NCBI RefSeq assembly: GCF_021223605.1
Contig: NZ_CP075175.1
Span: 4,295,501 to 4,359,500 of the forward strand
DNA from: Paenibacillus sp. 481
GTDB taxonomy: Bacteria > Bacillota > Bacilli > Paenibacillales > Paenibacillaceae
Reading direction: 5' to 3'
Length of the DNA stretch: 64,000 nucleotides
The position numbers and the translations under genes were made by a program. The notes beneath the pieces are model-generated. The model made no database searches and was not told the origin of the DNA. It saw only the letters and a program-made list of their open reading frames with translations. Below, piece by piece: positions 9,230 through 24,200 of this stretch. Each line of letters opens with the position of its first letter. The first letter of the stretch is position 1.

Positions 9230-12200
9230 ATGGCCAGCATGAAATTGGACAAAAACAACGTGGAAGATATCTTATCGCTTACCTCGATGCAGCAGGGAAT
9301 GCTGTTTCATTATGTACAAAGTCCGGAAAGTGATCTTCATTTTCAGCAAATGAGTATGCGGTTGACAGGAACAATTGATGCTGAGCGAATAGAGAAAGCA
9401 TGGAATATTGTAATTGAGTGCTATCAACCGTTGCGTACTCTATTTAGATGGGAAAAGATGGATAGTCCGGTTCAAATTATTTTAAAAAAGCACCACATCC
9501 AGCTACGTGTGCATGATTTCTCTCGTGTGCCAGCAGACGAACAACAGCGTTGTCTAGAACAAATTCGTACGGATGATCGCTTGGAAAAGTTTGATTTGGG
9601 AGAAGTTGCTTTTCGGATTACGTGGTGCAAGCTGAATGATTACGAATGCGAGCTTACGGTAAGCAACCATCATATTTTGTTTGACGGCTGGAGTAATGCG
9701 ATTTTATTGAAGCACTTTTTTTCGTTTCATCGCATGCTCGTCAATGAAGAGCCAATTCGTAAACCGCTGCAAACGACATATAAAGACTATATGATGTACT
9801 TGCGAAAAATAGATAAAGACAAGCAGCGCCAGTTCTGGATAGAACAATTGTCCGGGTGGAACTCGCAAACGATGTTGCCATATGATATACCAGACAAGCG
9901 GAATCATTCGGTGCAGCAGACTGGACAATATCGGTCAAAATTGCAGTCCAGTGTGAGCGATCGTTTGCAGCAGTTTACGAAATCAAGAAAAATTACGCTC
10001 GCATCTGTGCTCTATGGCGCATGGGGTGTCTTGCTGCAAAAATACAACAACGGTGACGATGTTATATTCGGAACGACGGTATCTGGTCGCAACAACGAAG
10101 TTAAGCATATCGATGATCTCGTTGGATTGTTCATTAATACGTTGCCGATGCGCATTCAGGCTAATCCAGAGACCACTTTGGATGAGTTGTTGCAACATAT
10201 AAATCAAAAAATGAATGCGACAATTCCTTTTGAAAGCAGTTCACTAGCCGAGATAAAACAACACACCCAGTTAAGTCCCCAAGAGCAATTGTTTAACTCG
10301 ATTATCGTAGTGGAAAATTTCCCGCTCGATGGCGTTTTAAAAGGCGACTACGCTTTAAATATGCTTTCCTACATTGCCTTTGAAATGACGATTTTTGATC
10401 TTACTCTTGCGGTTACAGTAAATGATGGTGTTGAGTTCCAATTTAAATACAATGCCGATATGTTTCATGAACGTACAATTGCGCGAATGTCTACACAGCT
10501 TGAACACGTATTGGAAATGATGATTTCAAGTTCTCATCAGAAAGTATCTGAGCTGCTAGTCCAATCGAAAACAGAACAACAGGAAGTATTGATAGATTGG
10601 AATCAAACTCAAACCACATATCCAAGAAATAAAACGTTAAGTGAGTTGTTTCAACGTCAAGTTGAACGTTCGCCCGATCACATTGCCGTTGTATATGAGG
10701 GGGAGCAGATTACTTACCGCGAATTAAATCGACGAGCAAATCGATTGGCGCATCGATTAATTCGCCAAGGTGTACAGCCTAATTCAATCGTAGGCTTAAT
10801 GACAGAACGCTCGCTTGAGATGCTGGTCGGTATTTTTGGTATTTTGAAAGCGGGTGGAGCCTATTTGCCGCTAAGTCCAGATTTCCCTCAAGAAAGAATC
10901 GCATTTATGCTGTCAGATAGCGAAGCGAAATGGATTGTTGCCCAGCAGCATTTCATAGATAGCAGTTCCGATATCTCTATTACTTTGGCTGATAGTGCAT
11001 GTGAAGTGATAGGTTTTGAAGATAAGGAGTACATAAAGGGTGATGAGTATAATCCATGCGCTAATCATACTGCGGAGGATTTAGCTTATGTAATCTACAC
11101 ATCAGGTTCCACTGGTAGACCTAAAGGGACGTTAATCCGCCAATACAATGTGAGTAGAGTCGTTCTCGATACGCATTATATATCCCTACAACAACAAGAT
11201 GTTGTACTGCAACTTTCTAGTTATGCCTTTGATGGCTCTACATTCGATATTTTTGGTGCTTTACTGAATGGCTCGAAGCTGGTGATGCTGTCCAAAGATA
11301 CGCTTCTTGACGCGTCAGGCCTAGCCCATATTATTCGTGAGCAGCAGGTCACTGTATTTTTTGTCACAACGGCCTTATTTAACACGCTTGTGGATGTCAA
11401 CATCGAATGCTTTGCGAATGTGCGTAAAGTATTGTTCGGTGGGGAACTCGTGTCGCTTAGTCACGTACAACGTGCGGTTGCGTACTTAGGACCAGGAAAA
11501 ATCGTGCATGTGTACGGTCCAACTGAAAGCACGGTGTTCGCCACAGCTTACACGATTGAGCAACTTGACGAGTGTCTGGGAACAGTGCCGATCGGGAAAC
11601 CGATTAGCAATACGACTGCATACGTGCTGACCGATAATTTACAACCAGTACCAATGGGGGCTGCGGGGGAGTTGTTTATCGGTGGAGATGGGTTAGCGGC
11701 GGGTTACTTGAACAATCCACAGCTCACTGCTAAAGCATTCATTGCCCATCCTTTTATCCAAGGGGAGCAGTTGTACCGGACGGGAGATCTGGTCAAGATG
11801 CTGCCAGATGGCAACATCGTTTATTTAGGGCGAATCGACCATCAAATTAAAATTCGTGGCTTTCGGATCGAGCCAGGTGAAATTACAGAGCGGCTGCTAC
11901 AGCATGAGGCTGTAAAGGAAGCACTTGTCATGGCCCGACATTATCTCAATGGGCAAATGTATTTGTGTGCCTACTTCGTTCCTTGTAAGAAATGGAGTGT
12001 CGATGAATTAAAGGGTCATTTGGCTCAAACGTTCTCAGACTATATGATTCCATCCTATTTTGTAGCACTTGATCAGATGCCGCTGACTGCGAATGGCAAG
12101 GTAGACCGTAAAGCTTTGCCGGAGCCGATGCAATTATCAAATACGACGCATGTTGTTCATCCATCAACGTTGACCGAAGAAAAGCTTACTGAAATATGGA

Positions 12201-15200
12201 GATCCATTTTAGGCATTGAAACGTTAAGTGTGACAGACAGCTTTTTCGATTTGGGCGGCCACTCATTAAATGCGATGCGTCTCGCTGCACGTATACTTCA
12301 ACAATTTAATATCAAAGTATCATTGCAGGAGTTGTTCCAAGCGTCATCGGTGCAGCAACTTGGTGTATTGATTGATGCCAAGGAGAGACAAGCGGTTGTG
12401 TTGATTCATCCAGCAGAACCTGCGGAGTATTATCCAGTGTCGTCTGCTCAAAAACGATTGTATGTTATTCAACAATTTGAAGGTGCAGAGAAAAGTTATA
12501 ATATTCCAATCGTATTGCGGGTAAGTGGTTATTTAGAGGTAGAGCGGTTATCGCAAGCCATTCGATGGCTGACAGAGCGTCATGAATCGTTAAGAACTTC
12601 TTTTACGATGATCGATGGGAGCTTTATGCAACAGATTCATCCGCAGGCCCGCATTGATCTTGAATTTATGGAATCCGATCCCGATCAGGTAACCTCCCTT
12701 CTTCAGGAGCAAGTGCGCCCTTTTGATTTAGGTGCCGCGCCGCTAATGCGTGTACGTGTTGTTCGTGTGCAAGGTGAGGATGACTATTTAATGATAGATA
12801 TTCATCATTTGGTCGCAGACGGTATTTCTGTCGATGTGATGCTTACGGAGTTGCTAGACCTGTACGATGAGAAAATATTGCCAAACTTACCGCTGCAATA
12901 TAAAGATTATGCGGTATGGCAGCAAGATTGGATGCAGTCAGATTATTTCCACAAGCAGGAGGCTTATTGGTTAGAAGCGCTTGCGGGAGAAATACCGGTG
13001 CTGCAATTACCAACTGATTTTGTACGACCGTCTGTTCAGAAGTTCGCAGGAAGCCGAGTTCAATTCGAGCTAGGGCCGCACGTACTGGAACGAGTTAAGG
13101 CCGGATCAGCTCGATACGGCGCCACGATGAATATGATGTTCTTATGTATGTTCAAGGTGCTTTTACACAAATACACGGGTCAAGACGATATCATTGTCGG
13201 CTCACCAGTCTCGGGAAGGTTCCATCCAGATGTGGAACGAGTCGTTGGCATGTTCGTTAACACACTGCCGCTCCGTAGTCATGTAAGCGATGATATGACA
13301 TTTATACAATTTTTGGGAAACACAAAGAAAAAAGTACTGCGTGCGTACGATTATCAGGAGTATCCGCTAGAGGAAATGATTGAAAAGTTAAATGTTAAAA
13401 AAGATTTAAGCCGCAATCCGATATTTGATGTGATGTTTTCATACTTGAGTAGCGATGTGACAGAAGTTAGCTCGGAACATATCGCATTTAGCGCCTACGA
13501 ACTTGAAACGAATGTGTCTAAAGTAGATTTAACATTGACAGTCTTAGAGAAGAAAGACAAACTCATCTGCCAATTTGAATATAGTACGCATTTGTTCAAG
13601 CGCCAAACGATTGAACGACTTGTGACGCACTTTGTGCAAATCATGAATCAATTGGTTGACAATGGTGAGCAGACGTTGTCAGAAATAACGATGATTACGC
13701 CTGAAGAAGTGCAATGGCTCCAGTCGAGGTTAACTGAAACCAAGACCCTGTACGGCAAGGAAAAAACGTTACAGCAGCACTTTTTGGAGCAAGTTGAGCG
13801 AACACCGGACCATACGGCTATTGTGTGTGAAGGTCAAACGCTGACATACCGCGAGCTGAATGAACAGGCGAATCGCGCGGCACGCGTGCTGCGCGCTCAG
13901 GGGGTAGGGCCGAATGTGATCGTAGCTGTGCTGTGCGATCGATCGGTAGAAATGATTGTCGCGCTGCTGGCTGTGCTCAAGGCAGGGGGAGCGTACCTTC
14001 CCATTGATCCCGACAATCCGCTCGAGCGTATTCGCTACATGCTAGAGGACAGCGGCGCGGCATGGCTTGTAACGCGCTCGCATTTGATCGCTGCTGCGGA
14101 GGTTGCTGCTAAAGATGCTGCTGAAGTTGTTGCTGAAGTTGTTGCGAAAGCCGTGTCGGAAGCGATAGCAGAAGCGGCATCAGAAGCGACACCGGAAGCT
14201 AGGCCAGAAGCGGCATCAGGTGCTACTAAGCACGATACATATGCAGCAATACCTATTCTGCAACAATTTAAAGGAAAGCTTATCGTGATAGAGGAAGCCA
14301 TGTCTGACGCACAACGGTTCGATGAGCAGATGAAGGATTGCTGCGATGTAGCTGTAGACAGCAGCTCAGACGATTTGGCGTATGTTATTTATACGTCTGG
14401 CTCCACAGGGAAGCCCAAGGGCACGCTTGTAAAGCACTACAATGTAAGTCGAGTAGTCAAAGCAACGAATTACATTCAAATCGATGAGAAGGACAACGTA
14501 CTGCAATTGTCCAACTATGCTTTTGATGGTTCAACGTTCGATATTTACGGGGCGTTGTTGAATGGTGCGACGCTGGTGCTATTGAAGCGTGAAGATGTGA
14601 CGGACATCGGGAAGCTTGCAGGAACGATTCGAGAGCAAGGCATTACGGTGTTCTTTATTACAACGGCGTTATTTAATGTGTTGATTGATTTGGATGCGAG
14701 CTGCTTAAAGAACGTGCGCAAAGTATTGTTCGGCGGGGAGAACGTATCCGTGTCCCACGTTCGACAAGCACTGGAAGTGGTAGGAGAAGATGTGCTGACA
14801 CACGTCTACGGCCCGACGGAAAGCACGGTATTTGCCACGGCGTATTCGATACGGGAGGTGGAAGAAGGTGCGGCAACGGTGCCGATCGGTCGTCCGCTAG
14901 CTAACACAGAAGCGTATGTCATGGACGGCAAAATGCGAATGCAGCCGCGAGGAATTCCGGGGGAGCTATGCTTAGGTGGAGACGGGCTGGCCGAAGGCTA
15001 TTTGAATCAGCACGAATTAACTGCTGAGAAATTCGTGGCGCACCCATATGTGTCTGGCGAGAAGCTGTATCGGACAGGGGACTTGGTTCGTGTCTCGGAA
15101 GATGGACAGATCGAATATATCGGTCGTATCGACCAGCAGGTTAAAATTCGTGGTTTCCGCATTGAGCCTGGTGAAATTGCTAGTTATTTAGTCATGCATC

Positions 15201-18200
15201 CAGCTGTAAGCGAAGCTTATGTAAGCGTGTATGACAAGATTAACGAACAGCCTTTACTATGTGTTCACTACACATTGAATTCCGACTGTTCCGTGATGGC
15301 TCTGCGTACATTTTTACGTGCGGGTTTACCCGAGTTCATGATCCCAGATCAATTCATCCAATTGGACCAGCTACCACTTACCCCCAACGGGAAAGTGGAT
15401 CGCCTTGCACTGCCGCTTCCTGATTTAAATAAGCAAATTAGCGAACAATTTACGGCACCTACCAATGAAACGGAAGAGAGTATTGTTCGCTTATGGGAAT
15501 CGATTTTGGGTGTGGATAGAGTAGGCATTCACAATCATTTCTTTGAAATCGGAGGCAATTCGATTAAAGCGATCGTATTGTCCTCACGAATAAAAAAACA
15601 ATTTGGAGTCGACTTGCCGCTGCGTAGTATTTTCCAGTATCCAACTGTCAGCGAGCAAGCGAAATTTATACAAATTTTGGATCGAATTTCTTTTGACCGG
15701 ATAATGCCGGCTCAACCGAGCGACAGCTATCCAGCTACTGCACAGCAGGCAAGATTATTTATTATCCAGCAGTTTGAAGATGCTGGTCTGAGCTACAATA
15801 TGCCAGTTGCCCTTCGCATAGATGGTTCATTTGATGCGCAACGATTAGAGCGAGCATTACAAAGCTTAATTCAGCGCCATGAATCGTTGCGAACCTCGTT
15901 TACAGCGGAGGGAGGTCAAATTAAGCAGCGCGTGCATGAAAAAGTTGACTTCTGCTTGCCAGTCATGGAAGTCGAAGCTAACAATTGGCAATCGCTAGCT
16001 ACGGCGTTTATTCAGCCGTTTGATTTGTCGCAGGCACCATTGCTGCGGTCGGCAGTTGCTCAAGTTAAAGACGAATTTGCCGTGCTATTCATTGATATGC
16101 ATCATATTATTTCGGACGGTGTTTCGATGCAGCTATTTTTGCAGGAGCTGCTCGATTTATATGAAGCAAAGCCACTGCCATCGCTTGAGCTGCAATATAA
16201 AGATTATGCGGTGTGGCAGCTAGATCAAGAAGCTTCGACCGCAAGTGAAGCAGCGGAGCAGTATTGGTTGAAAGCTTTCGCAGGCGATATTCCGGTGCTT
16301 GCGTTGCCGACCGACTATTTCCGCCCGACGGTCAAGCAATATCGCGGAGCGCGTATCCAATTTTCAATCGAGCAGGAGCATGTGCAGGTCTTGAAAAATA
16401 TGGGTGCGAAGCATGGTGCAACCCTTAATATGATTCTTCTTACGGTGTACGCGCAGTTTTTGGCTAAGTATACGGGGCAGGAAGATATCATCATTGGAAC
16501 TCCTATGCTCGGTCGAAATCATGCCGATCTGGAGCAGGTCATGGGCATGTTTGTGCAAACATTGCCTGTACGATTATATCCACAGTCCGACAAGAGCTTT
16601 GTAAGCTTGCTGCAAGAAACACGAGATCAGGTGCTTCACGTCACTGAACACTATGCGTTTTCCCTTGAGCGGCTAGTAGAGAAGCTACGAATTGCGCGTG
16701 ATACGAGCCGGAATCCTTTATTTGACACGATGTTTGCGCTGCAAAGCATTGATGTAACTCCAAGGGTAGTCGAGTCTGCTCGTTTTACACCGATAGAATT
16801 GGAAACAGGGGCAGCCAAATTTGACCTGATGCTTACAGCAAGTGAGCAAGCGAATGGTTTAGTTTTTGAAATGGAGTTCGACACGGCTTTATTTGGAACC
16901 GCGACAATTGAACGGATGGTCAAACATTTACAGCAATTAATACGCAAAGTTGCTTTACATTCAGAAATTCCGCTGCATGAGATTTCGATGTTATCTGCTG
17001 AAGAGGAGCATCAATTCATAAACGAGTTCAATGAGATACATGTAGCCCATGTTGGTTATCCAAGGGATAGAACGATTCAAGAGCTGTTCGAGGAGCAGGT
17101 GGCACTAGTACCAGATCGTATTGCTGTTGTGCATAACGGAAGTGAGCTGACCTATGCGGAGCTAAATGTCCGCGCGAATCGTTTAGCCAAGGCGTTGCGG
17201 GATCGTGGCGTTGTTCGGCAGAGCATTGTTGCCCTGCTGCTTGACCGCTCGATCGATATGATCGTAACGCTAATCGCCGTGCTGAAAGCTGGGGGAGCCT
17301 ATGTACCCGTTGACCCGCATTATCCGGCCGATCGAATCCAATTTATGCTTGAAGATAGTGGAGCTGCTTGGTTATTGACTACAGAAGGTTCGGATAACAT
17401 CCCGACAAACTTCAAGGGACAAGTTATTGATGTGAACGAGGCTGTCCGTAGTGAGCCTAGTAATCCAAGTATGGATCATGCGATACAACCATCACTTGAT
17501 CTGCCTGGCATCTATTCCGCGAGTGATTTGGCTTACATTATTTATACGTCAGGCTCTACAGGTAAGCCGAAAGGCAATTTAACAGCTCATTATAATGTTA
17601 CGCGTGTTGTCAAGCATACCAATTACATTGAAATAGTACCTACCGATCGCATTTTGCAATTATCGAATTATGCTTTTGACGGTTCCACATTTGATTTTTA
17701 CGCTGCTCTCTTAAATGGAGCTCAGCTCGTGCTGCTAAGCAGCGAGGATATGAACTTACACAGCATAGCGGAGACGATAAGCAAACAGCAGATTACGGTC
17801 TTTTTCATTACAACTGCTTTGTTCAATACGCTGATTGATTACGATCCAAACTGCTTGTCTAGGGTACGAAAAATATTGTTCGGCGGCGAAAAAGTATCGT
17901 TAACGCATGTTCAGAAGGCATTTGCAGTAACGGGGCCGGGCAAATTAGTTCATGTTTACGGACCAACAGAGAGCACAGTGTTTGCGACATACTATCCAAT
18001 TGATGTTGTCGATCCGAATACAGCTACTATTCCGATTGGAAAGCCGATTTCACATACGGAAGCGTACATTTTAGATAGTCATTTGCAAATACAGCCTATA
18101 GGTGTTCACGGACAATTATGCCTTTCCGGTGATGGCTTGGTGGAGGGTTACTTAAATAACGATGAACTAACGCTGCAAAAATTTGTTGATCATCCTTTTA

Positions 18201-21200
18201 AGCCTGGGAAAAAGCTCTACTTAACGGGTGATCTCGCCAAGTTTAGTTACGATGGCCATATTGATTATATTGGTCGGATGGACAAACAGCTCAAAATACG
18301 TGGTTTTCGCATTGAGCCAGATGAAATCAAGGCGCGTATCGTACAGCATGAAGCGGTGAAAGAAGCGATTGTCATTCCTATGCTGGACGAGCACGAGCAA
18401 GCGTATTTATGTGCTTATTATGTCGCGCAGCAGCCGATTTCGCGCTCGGAATTGCGCCAAAGTTTGCGGTCGGTTTTACCAGGCTATATGATGCCTGCCT
18501 TTTTAGTAGAAGTCGAGCAATTTACGTTAACGCCAAATGGGAAAATTGATCAGCGCCTGCTACCAAAGCCTGAAGAAGACGTTTTTAGTGAAAAGTATGC
18601 TCCCCCAGAAAGGGTCACAGAAATACGTCTCGCTAGGATGATGGAAGAGGTATTAGGTATTGGATCAGTAGGCTTGCACCATAATTTCTTCGACATCGGT
18701 GGTCAGTCTTTGAAAGCGATGATTCTTACGTCACGAATTCAGAAGGAGTTTGGTATACAGTTTTCGCTCCAGCAGGTGTTTGAGTACCCAAATGTAAAAG
18801 AAATGGCTTCTATCATTGATGATGCTGCCAACACGGGCTATATATCCATTCAACCTGCGGAAGTGAAGGAAGTGTACCCGGCAACTTCAGCACAAAAGCG
18901 GCTTTATGTCATTTCTCAAATGGATCGCAGCAGTCTGTTGTACAATATGCCAATCGCTTTTGAGGTACACGGTGAAATCGATTTACAGCGGCTGGATCAC
19001 GCTGTTCATCTGCTGTCCGACCGTCACGAAATTCTCCGTACGAGTCTGGAAATGAAACATGGCGAGTTGGTCCAGCGTGTGCATTCCGAGGCTGCTATCA
19101 AGCTTGAAGTTGTTGAGACGATTGGAACTATTGCGAGCAACGTAAATAATTGGTTACAGGAGTGGGTACGACCATTTGCGTTAAATCAGGCTCCGCTTGC
19201 ACGCATATGTCTCCTTCGTGTCGATACACACCGCAGTCTCCTTGTGTTGGATATGCATCATACGATCTCCGATGGGATGTCGATGAATATTTATCTTGAA
19301 GAGTTAATGAGGCTTTATCGTGGAGAGGCATTACCGCAGTTATCGTTGCAGTATAAGGACTATGCAGTGTGGCAGCAGCAATGTTACAGTTCGGACAAAA
19401 TGAAACAGCAGGAATCGTTCTGGGTTGAAGAGATGAGTGGCGAACTGCCGGTGCTTGAATGGCATACCGATTATCCGCGCCCACGGATACAGCAATTTGA
19501 CGGCAATCGGATTCGCGTTGAACTTTCAAAATCAACTAGCGAGCAGTTATATCGCTTATCAGAACAAAAGGGAGTAACCCTTTTCATGCTGCTGTTATCC
19601 GTATATAACGTCTTTCTATATAAGTGTACGGGGCAAGAGGATATTATTGTCGGCACGCCAATTGCGGGGCGGACCCATGCCGATGTGGAACGTATGGCAG
19701 GCATGTTTGTCAATACGTTAGCTTTAAGGAACTATCCGGCAGCAGACAAGACATTTTCACACTTTTTACAGGAAATCAAGCGCAATGTGTTACATGCATT
19801 TATCCATCAAGATTATTCGCTGGAACAATTGCTTGAACAGCTTGATGTAAACCGTAATCTTAGCCATAGTCCATTATTCAATACGATGCTCGTCCTGCAA
19901 AATATGGACAGTGTCGCGTACAGCCTAGATCAAGTGGCCTTGCAGCCTTATGAAATGGAAAATCGTACGGCAAAGTTCGATTTGACGGTGGGCATCACGG
20001 CTTACAAGGGACAGCTTTCGTTTGAATGGGAGTATAATACGCATCTGTTCCGCAAAGATACCATCGAGCGGATGTCGAGCAATCTCATACAATTAATTCA
20101 TGCCATAATTGAGCAGCCTGAGCAAAGTATTGCGCAATTGGAATGGGTCTGTGAGGAACAGCAACGACAAATTGTTGATCGGTTTTGCAGTAACGAAACA
20201 TCGTTCCCGCAAGACAAAACGATTCATCAATTGATGGAGGAACAAGCTGCGCTTCATCCAGATCGTATTGTTTTGGTAGACGAGGAAGAGCAATTTACGT
20301 ATGAACAAGTGAACAAGTCTGCTAATCAACTCGCTCATTTACTACGAGCAAAAGGTGTAGGTCCCAATCAAATCGTGGGCATCCTTGCCGAGCGCTCAGT
20401 AGAAATGGTGATAGGAATCTTAGCGATTCTCAAGGCAGGAGGGGCTTATTTACCACTTGATCATCATTTCCCAGAAGAACGAATCGCTTACATGCTGGAA
20501 GATAGTCAAGCACAGGTTGTTCTTGTCCAACATCATTTAGTAGAGCATATGAACTCGCTCAGTCAAGAGATTATCGTACTTCATCGAGAAACGGCTTATG
20601 TAGAAGTAAGCACGAATCTTGAAAAGATTAATGACCCCGACGATTTGGCTTATATCATTTATACTTCAGGGTCAACGGGCAAGCCCAAAGGTGTCTTAAT
20701 TAAGCACCGCAGTGTGGTTAACATTTTACATGCGCTGGAGATGGACTATCCGCTTTGTGAAGATGACGCGTACTTGTTCAAGACCACTTATACGTTTGAT
20801 GTATCTGTCGCTGAATTGTTCGGGTGGATCGTGGGTCGAGGCAGATTAGTTGTGCTCAAAGCGGGTGATGAACGAGATCCGCAGGCGATTTTGACTGCAA
20901 TTGAGAAGCATCACATTAGTCATATTAACTTTGTACCGTCTATGCTCCGGTTGATGTTTGTGAACAAACACCGGATTCATATCATGAACCGGTTGACCTA
21001 TGTGTTTGCAGCAGGCGAGGCACTTTCTAACGATTTGGTCGCTCTCTTTTATAGTCAGCTGGATCACGCAGAGCTCGTTAACTTGTATGGCCCTACGGAG
21101 TCTACCATTTATGCGACACAATTTAACATCAGTCGTAACTGGCAAGGGCCTACTCCGATTGGCCGCCCCGTTCGCAATGTACGGGCATATATTTTAAGTC

Positions 21201-24200
21201 GGGACGATCAGCACCAGCCAATAGGCGTGCCAGGCGAGTTGTGTTTGGCAGGGGAAGGGTTGGCCGTAGCCTACTTAAATAGGCCAGACTTGACAGCCGA
21301 GAAGTTCACTCCACATCCTGTGTTAACCGGGGAAACCATTTATCGTACCGGCGATCTTGCTGTCTGGGACCCTGAGGGTATCATTCATTACTTAGGGCGA
21401 CAAGACCAGCAAGTAAAAGTACGTGGCTATCGAATCGAACTTGGCGAAATACGTGCGAGATTGTTAGAACTGGATGGAATCGAGGATGCAATCGTAACGG
21501 TCATTCATACGGATCAGAATGAGCCATACTTGTGTGGGTATGTCGTCGCAAATCGTGTTAAGACGACGGCTGAAATGCGACAGCATCTTAAAAAAGAGCT
21601 TCCCGATTACATGGTTCCGGCTAGTTATGTACAATTGGAGACTTTTTCTTATACTGCAAGTGGAAAAATAGATACTAAGAGCCTTCCGCAGCCGACTGGC
21701 GGTGTTGAACGTGACAATGTGTACGTTCCTCCGGCAACGGAAACGGAGAAGCAGCTCGTTCTGATTTGGTCAGAAATATTATCCGTTCAACAGGTTGGTG
21801 CTGAAGATGACTTTTTCATGCTTGGTGGACATTCATTAAAAGCTACACTGCTCATAGCACGCATACAGGAGATACTGAACGTTGAAGTACCTTTCCGTGA
21901 CGTATTTACGAAAACGACTGTTCGCGAGATGGCTGCGGGCATAGACGCAGCTAGCGCTTCCCGTATTCAAGGTGTGAACTCGGATGAGCGCAATTATGGC
22001 GCGAGCATGTTGCCTAGAGCTGTTGTTGATCCTATCAAGTCTGCGGACCCAAGTGACTTGTATCCGGCGCTGCCAAGTCAAGTCAGGCTGTTCGTGTTAC
22101 AGCAGTTCAATCACGACAACTTGAGCTACAACATGCCAGCCGTGATGAAATGGAACGGCTCCTTACATGTGGAGCGTTTTCAGCAAGCGTGTGAGTATTT
22201 GGTCGTACGCCATGAAGCATTGCGCACCACTTTCCAAATGGTTGAGGGAGAGCTGAAGCAGCGTATTCATGACGCAAATTCGGCGGTATTTCCAGTGTTT
22301 AGCTACTGTCAAACGGAAGAAGAGAGCATACCGTCACTTATACAAGCATTTATACGACCATTTGATCTAAGTGAAGGACCACTTATTCGTATGAAATTAG
22401 TACAAATCACGACATCTGAATATGTATTCCTGCTCGATATGCATCACATTATTTCAGATGGTATGTCATTACAGGTGTTCATGCAGGAGTTACAACTGTT
22501 GCTTCATGGAGATGAGCTTCCTGATTTACCATTCCAGTTTAAAGATTACGCGGTGTGGCAGCTCAATCGACTGTCTGACAGCGTAAATGCCCAACACGAA
22601 CAATATTGGGAACGTGTATTCGACACGGATGTGCCCGTGCTTCAGTTGCCAACAGATTTTTCGAGGCCAGCGATTCAGCAATTTGAAGGTAATCGCATTT
22701 TGAAGAAGCTGAATGCGCCTTTGAGCCATTCCTTACAGCAGTTTGCTGCTAAGCAAAACGCGACTTTATTTATAACATTGCTTGCTGCGTACTATAAGCT
22801 GCTGCACATCTATAGTGGGCAAGACGATATAGTTGTCGGGATTCCTGTGTCAGGGCGTGCCAAGCAAGAACTACACCAAATAATAGGGATGTTCGTCAAC
22901 ACGGTTGCTATTCGCACTCAATTAGAAGAGGGACAATCGTTTAGCCATTTTCTCGCAACGGTGAAGAACAACGTGCTGGAGGCGCAGGAGCATCAGGACT
23001 ATCCTTTAGAAAAAGTAATTGAGCGTTTCGGTACGGAACGAGATTTAGGACGAAATCCATTGTTCGATACGATGTTCACGTTTAAAAATGAGGAACAGAG
23101 TGGGGTGGGAAAAGGAGATATCTCGTTTAGTCCGTACGATTTTGAACACTTGTATACTAAATTTGATTTAACGGTTGGTGCCATGGTGTCGGACCAGCAA
23201 ATCGTGATCGAATTTGAATTTAATACAAAGCTGTTTAAGCAGAGCACGATGGAGCGAATGGCAAGACACTTTGTTCACGTATTGGAGCAAATTGTGGCCA
23301 AGCCTAATGAACGTTTGTCTGAATTGCATGTGCTGACTGCTTCGGAGGAGAAACAACTGCTGGACGTATTTAACGATACATTTGTCGCGCATCCGGTGGA
23401 GTGCACGATTCATGAGCTGTTTGAACGACAGGTAGCGTTAACGCCGGATCATCCGGCTGTTGTGTTCGAGACTGCAAGTGACGATGCGGAACATGAGGTG
23501 GAGAAAGCTGGGCGGGGCAAGGCCGAGCATGTTCAATTGACGTATCGGGAGCTGAACGAACGTGCCAATCAGCTAGCCAGCATCCTAAGGCATAAGGGAG
23601 CGGGCATCCATACCGTTGTCGGCATTATGATGGAACGCTCATTGGATATGTTAGTCGGTGTGTTAGGTATTCTGAAGTCTGGAGCGGCGTATATGCCGAT
23701 TGATCCCGCCTATCCGCAGGAGCGGATCGAATATATGCTACAAGACAGTGGAACGAGCTTAGTCGTGACGCATCGAGAAGGACTGAAGTCGACCACCTTT
23801 GCTGGAGAAGTCGTGGATGTGGACCTGTTGAGCCTGCACACAGAGAACGAACAGGAGATATCCTTGAACCGGACGAGCGTGGAAGCGAGCCATTCGGCGT
23901 ATATCATTTATACGTCAGGCTCTACGGGCAAGCCAAAAGGGGTAGCCGTCGCGCATCGCTCACTCGTCAACCTTTCCTGCTGGCATAACCGGCACTTCTC
24001 GGTGACGGCATTGGATCGGAGTACAAAGTTTGCGGGGTTTGGATTTGACGCCTCGGTATGGGAAGTGTTCCCGTATTTGATTGCGGGTGCCACGTTATTC
24101 ATCGTTCCGGATGAAGCGCGGACGGATGTGCAACGACTGAACGCATTTATGGAGCGGAATGGCATAACGATAAGCTTTTTGCCAACGCCAATATGCGAGC

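Noticed and set aside
19128-19535. Minus-strand frame of 135 codons inside the second synthetase, and similar frames throughout the NRPS genes
   Set aside because: They lie fully inside conserved C and A domains read on the + strand; no start signals. Duplicated A domains produce the same shadow frames twice.
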